Assembly (NCBI RefSeq): GCF_004803695.1 | Contig: NZ_CP039393.1 | Span: 2,480,001 to 2,544,000 of the forward strand | Source of the DNA: Muribaculum gordoncarteri | GTDB taxonomy: Bacteria; Bacteroidota; Bacteroidia; Bacteroidales; Muribaculaceae | Direction of reading: 5' to 3' | Length of the DNA: 64,000 nt | Notes under the pieces: model-generated | The model's input: the letters and a program-made list of their open reading frames with translations, nothing else | What the model was told of the DNA's origin: nothing | Databases searched by the model: none | Shown here: positions 61,962 to 64,000 of the stretch, piece by piece | How positions within the stretch are numbered: position 1 is the first letter of the stretch | How the letters are laid out: each line of letters starts with the position of its first letter | Position numbers and translations under genes: made by a program

Positions 61962-63698
61962 ATGAAACTAAGATATATAACATCATTGGCCGTGGCACTC
62001 GCAACGGCCGGTATTGCCGGAGCAGCCGACGACCTTACCAAAGAGATTACCGTCGAAAAGGACATCGTGCCGCAGGAGCGCGAGGCTTCGCGCCTCAACC
62101 GCACCCCCTCGCTCTCATTGCCCAAAATCGACATGAAGCGTCTGCGCTGGAGCGACACAGCAGTCCCGGCGCCCGTGACCAACTCCATTTCGCTGCTGCC
62201 CCCCGCATCCTACGCATCAACGATGGCTCGTTCGCCCTATCGCGGCTATCTCGACCTCGGATATTTCCCCTCGATGCAGATTGGGGCATCGGCAGGCTAC
62301 CGGTTCCTCGACACCGAATCGACCATCGTAAACGGATGGCTTCAGTATGACGGCAGTCAGTACAAGCGCGAGAACTCCGAAGCCAACAAGCTCACCTACA
62401 AGGATCACTCAGCCGAGTTGGGCCTGGGTGTATCGCACTATGTGGGCGACATAGGCACCTTTGAGGCCAACATAGGCTACGGATTCTCATCCTACAACTA
62501 CCCCACATTGACAGCCGACGACTTCAACCAGTCGGTCAACCGCTTCAATCTCGGCCTCGGCTGGAGCTCGGCGCTCAGCAACATCGACTACACCATCAAG
62601 GCCGGTTTCGGCTACTTCGGATTCTCCAAGGCCTACAGCACCCTCCTCGACAAGGCAGCCAAGGAGATCAACGGCTCGGTCAACGCCGATGTGCGCTACT
62701 ACTTCTCGCCGAGCAACAGCATCGGCGCCGAACTCGGCGTGACATTTGCAAAGTACTCCGACGGACGCGAAATAGTCCTCACTCCCGCCAATGACGAAAG
62801 CCGCGCCACACCCTCCTATCTCAGCGATTTAGTGTCGCGCACTGCCGGAGTGGCATCAATCAAGCCCTACTACATGTATGTGATGGACGCGTTCAGCGCA
62901 CGCCTCGGTGTCAACGTAAGCCACTCATGGTATGACGGAGGCAAGACCCACGTGTTCCCCGATGTTAAACTGGCCATCACCCCGGCCCGACAGTTCTCCA
63001 TAGGGTTGCATCTCTACGGAGGCGACAGTCAGCTTAATTCGCTCAGCTCCCTTTTCGCCCACAGCCACTATCTTAACCCGTCGCTCATCTATGCCCCCTC
63101 CTGGCAGAAGTGGTTTGGCGATGTCAATGTAGTGATCGGGCCCTTCTCGGGAGCCACCATCGAGCTTTGGGGCGGAATGGGCAAGGCCGGTAACTGGGCG
63201 ATGCCCTCACTCATAGGCACCGACGAGGCATTACGCGGAGCCTATTACGGAATGGACTTCAAGAGCACCCACTACGGCATGGCATTCAGCTACAAGTACC
63301 GCGACATGGCGTCGCTGCGACTGAGCTACGAAGGTGCTCCGCAGGGCATCGACAAAGGCTACACGATGTGGAGCGACCGCGCAAAGAGCGTGTTCAACGC
63401 TCAGCTCACAGTGTCGCCCATAAGCGCACTCGACATCAGCCTCGGCTATGAGCTGCGCAGCGGTCGTGCAATATATGAAGTGGGATTCGACAGCGATGAC
63501 ATATTCCAGGGCACCTACTACACCCTCCACACCATAGGCAACGTAAACTCGCTGAACCTCGGAGCCACCTACCGCATCACGCCTCAGTTTAACGTGTGGG
63601 CCAATGTCGAAAACCTCCTCAACAGCAAGTGGGAGGCAGTCTATGGCATCCCCGCCAAGGGCGTAACCGGCCTCGTCGGCATCGGCTACAAGTTTTGA
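61962..63698 (+). CDS. outer-membrane beta-barrel protein (TonB-dependent-receptor-like barrel)
   Basis: A 578-residue exported protein (signal peptide about 1-21). The N-terminal part is a short periplasmic stretch (about 22-75) without a plug or TonB box; the rest is regular beta-strand sequence (GYLDLGYFPSMQIGASAGYRF, NADVRYYFSPSNSIGAELGVTFAKYS) ending with GVTGLVGIGYKF. The C-terminal region (NSLNLGATYRITPQFNVWANVENLLNSKWEAVYGIPAKG) resembles the last strands of TonB-dependent receptors. It is coupled to the TPR gene and may be its outer-membrane anchor. Confidence 0.8.
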   Translation: MKLRYITSLAVALATAGIAGAADDLTKEITVEKDIVPQEREASRLNRTPSLSLPKIDMKRLRWSDTAVPAPVTNSISLLPPASYASTMARSPYRGYLDLGYFPSMQIGASAGYRFLDTESTIVNGWLQYDGSQYKRENSEANKLTYKDHSAELGLGVSHYVGDIGTFEANIGYGFSSYNYPTLTADDFNQSVNRFNLGLGWSSALSNIDYTIKAGFGYFGFSKAYSTLLDKAAKEINGSVNADVRYYFSPSNSIGAELGVTFAKYSDGREIVLTPANDESRATPSYLSDLVSRTAGVASIKPYYMYVMDAFSARLGVNVSHSWYDGGKTHVFPDVKLAITPARQFSIGLHLYGGDSQLNSLSSLFAHSHYLNPSLIYAPSWQKWFGDVNVVIGPFSGATIELWGGMGKAGNWAMPSLIGTDEALRGAYYGMDFKSTHYGMAFSYKYRDMASLRLSYEGAPQGIDKGYTMWSDRAKSVFNAQLTVSPISALDISLGYELRSGRAIYEVGFDSDDIFQGTYYTLHTIGNVNSLNLGATYRITPQFNVWANVENLLNSKWEAVYGIPAKGVTGLVGIGYKF

Positions 63699-63745
63699 TT
63701 ATCCGATATTGACGCCCTGAGTCGCGATGCGATTTCAGGCATGCG

Positions 63746-63779
63746 AATAGGGAGCATACATCGCGTATGCTCCCTATTT
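63746..63779. terminator. terminator after the barrel gene
   Basis: AATAGGGAGCATAC and GTATGCTCCCTATT around ATCGC, a perfect stem. The T-run is short, so strength is moderate. Confidence 0.7.
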
Positions 63780-63902
63780 GCGTTTACAAATCGGCTGAAA
63801 AAACCGACCGTTTCAGCCATTAACGGATATTCAGGCAGAGGCTTAGAATTAAAAATTCAAAAATATTGTAGCCGTTCTTAGTGTTTTCTTATTGTTTTTT
63901 GT

Positions 63903-63910
63903 TAGATTTG
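63903..63910 (+). promoter_or_regulatory. -7 box for the glgB-like gene
   Basis: TAGATTTG matches TAnnTTTG, 43 bp before the ATG at 63954. Confidence 0.5.
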
Positions 63911-63953
63911 TAATTGAGTAGCAATAACCAAATTCAAATACAAATACCTAACT

Positions 63954-64000
63954 ATGGCAACTCTATCCATAATCAAGAACGACCCTTGGCTTGAGCCCTA
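63954..64000 (+). CDS. glgB: 1,4-alpha-glucan branching enzyme, first codons only
   Basis: The window ends after about 15 codons: MATLSIIKNDPWLEP. This N-terminus is nearly the same as in Bacteroidales glycogen branching enzymes of GH13. The assignment rests on these few residues alone. Confidence 0.65.
   Translation, partial: MATLSIIKNDPWLEP

Noticed and set aside
1-64000. CRISPR array
   Set aside because: No regularly spaced direct repeats with unique spacers; the repeats found are palindromic elements, promoter repeats or a minisatellite.

Overview
The window looks like a chromosomal segment of a gut Bacteroidales, most like the Muribaculaceae or Bacteroidaceae. The reasons are SusC/SusD pairs, C10 streptopain and fimbrillin-type lipoproteins, a 'purE-ispG' gene pair, glycine-lipid acyltransferases, and promoters that carry a Bacteroidetes -7 box (TAnnTTTG) with few recognisable Shine-Dalgarno sites. 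Species assignment is inference. Most of the segment is GC-rich, but about 43.3-50.2 kb is clearly AT-rich and looks acquired or accessory.

Layout. 1-3372 (minus): start of ispG (cut by the window edge), purE, a PAP2-like membrane protein and rpoN. 3474-11867 (plus): one long, tightly packed run with glsA/glsB-like glycine-lipid acyltransferases, a Wzi-like outer-membrane barrel, a small lipoprotein, then a LegB-like dehydratase, an ATP-grasp enzyme, a NeuB-type synthase and an AspT-family transporter. This looks like a cell-envelope operon joining lipid, surface-glycan and nonulosonate-type functions. 11987-14059: a SulP transporter and a tiny lipoprotein with a strong promoter and terminator. 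14234-17605 (minus): a BlaI/M56 (BlaR1-like) regulatory pair whose sensor carries two TonB C-terminal domains, plus an OmpA-like protein. 17723-24427 (minus): a BNR-type enzyme, an esterase-GH51 fusion (probable arabinose-containing pectin or arabinogalactan) and an M13 peptidase. 24599-25365: a structured leader or ncRNA candidate and an orphan protein.

25470-40252 is a protein and peptide acquisition region: a fimbrillin-like lipoprotein with a C10 protease, then two SusC/SusD/lipoprotein triplets arranged head to head. The two susC genes share about 150 bp inverted repeats covering 5' leader and signal peptide, of which 98 bp are identical, flanking a 320 bp spacer with only one recognisable promoter, which faces the minus-strand susC. 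This is the best candidate in the window for a switchable (invertible) system.

40387-43281: era, amtB and tRNA-Leu(CAA). 43486-50648: an AT-rich accessory stretch with a D12-class methylase and probable restriction enzyme, an ECF sigma factor with membrane partner, an RDD-like gene truncated by a complete IS4-family element, and an EreA/ChaN-like membrane-anchored protein. 50827-53372: lipoproteins, two copies of a REP-like palindromic element, a beta-propeller gene remnant and a small protein whose end is encoded by the repeat. 53451-63698: a GH2 glycosidase behind a tandem promoter repeat, asnA, a DUF3943 protein, a large TPR protein and its partner outer-membrane barrel. The first codons of a glycogen branching enzyme lie at the right edge.
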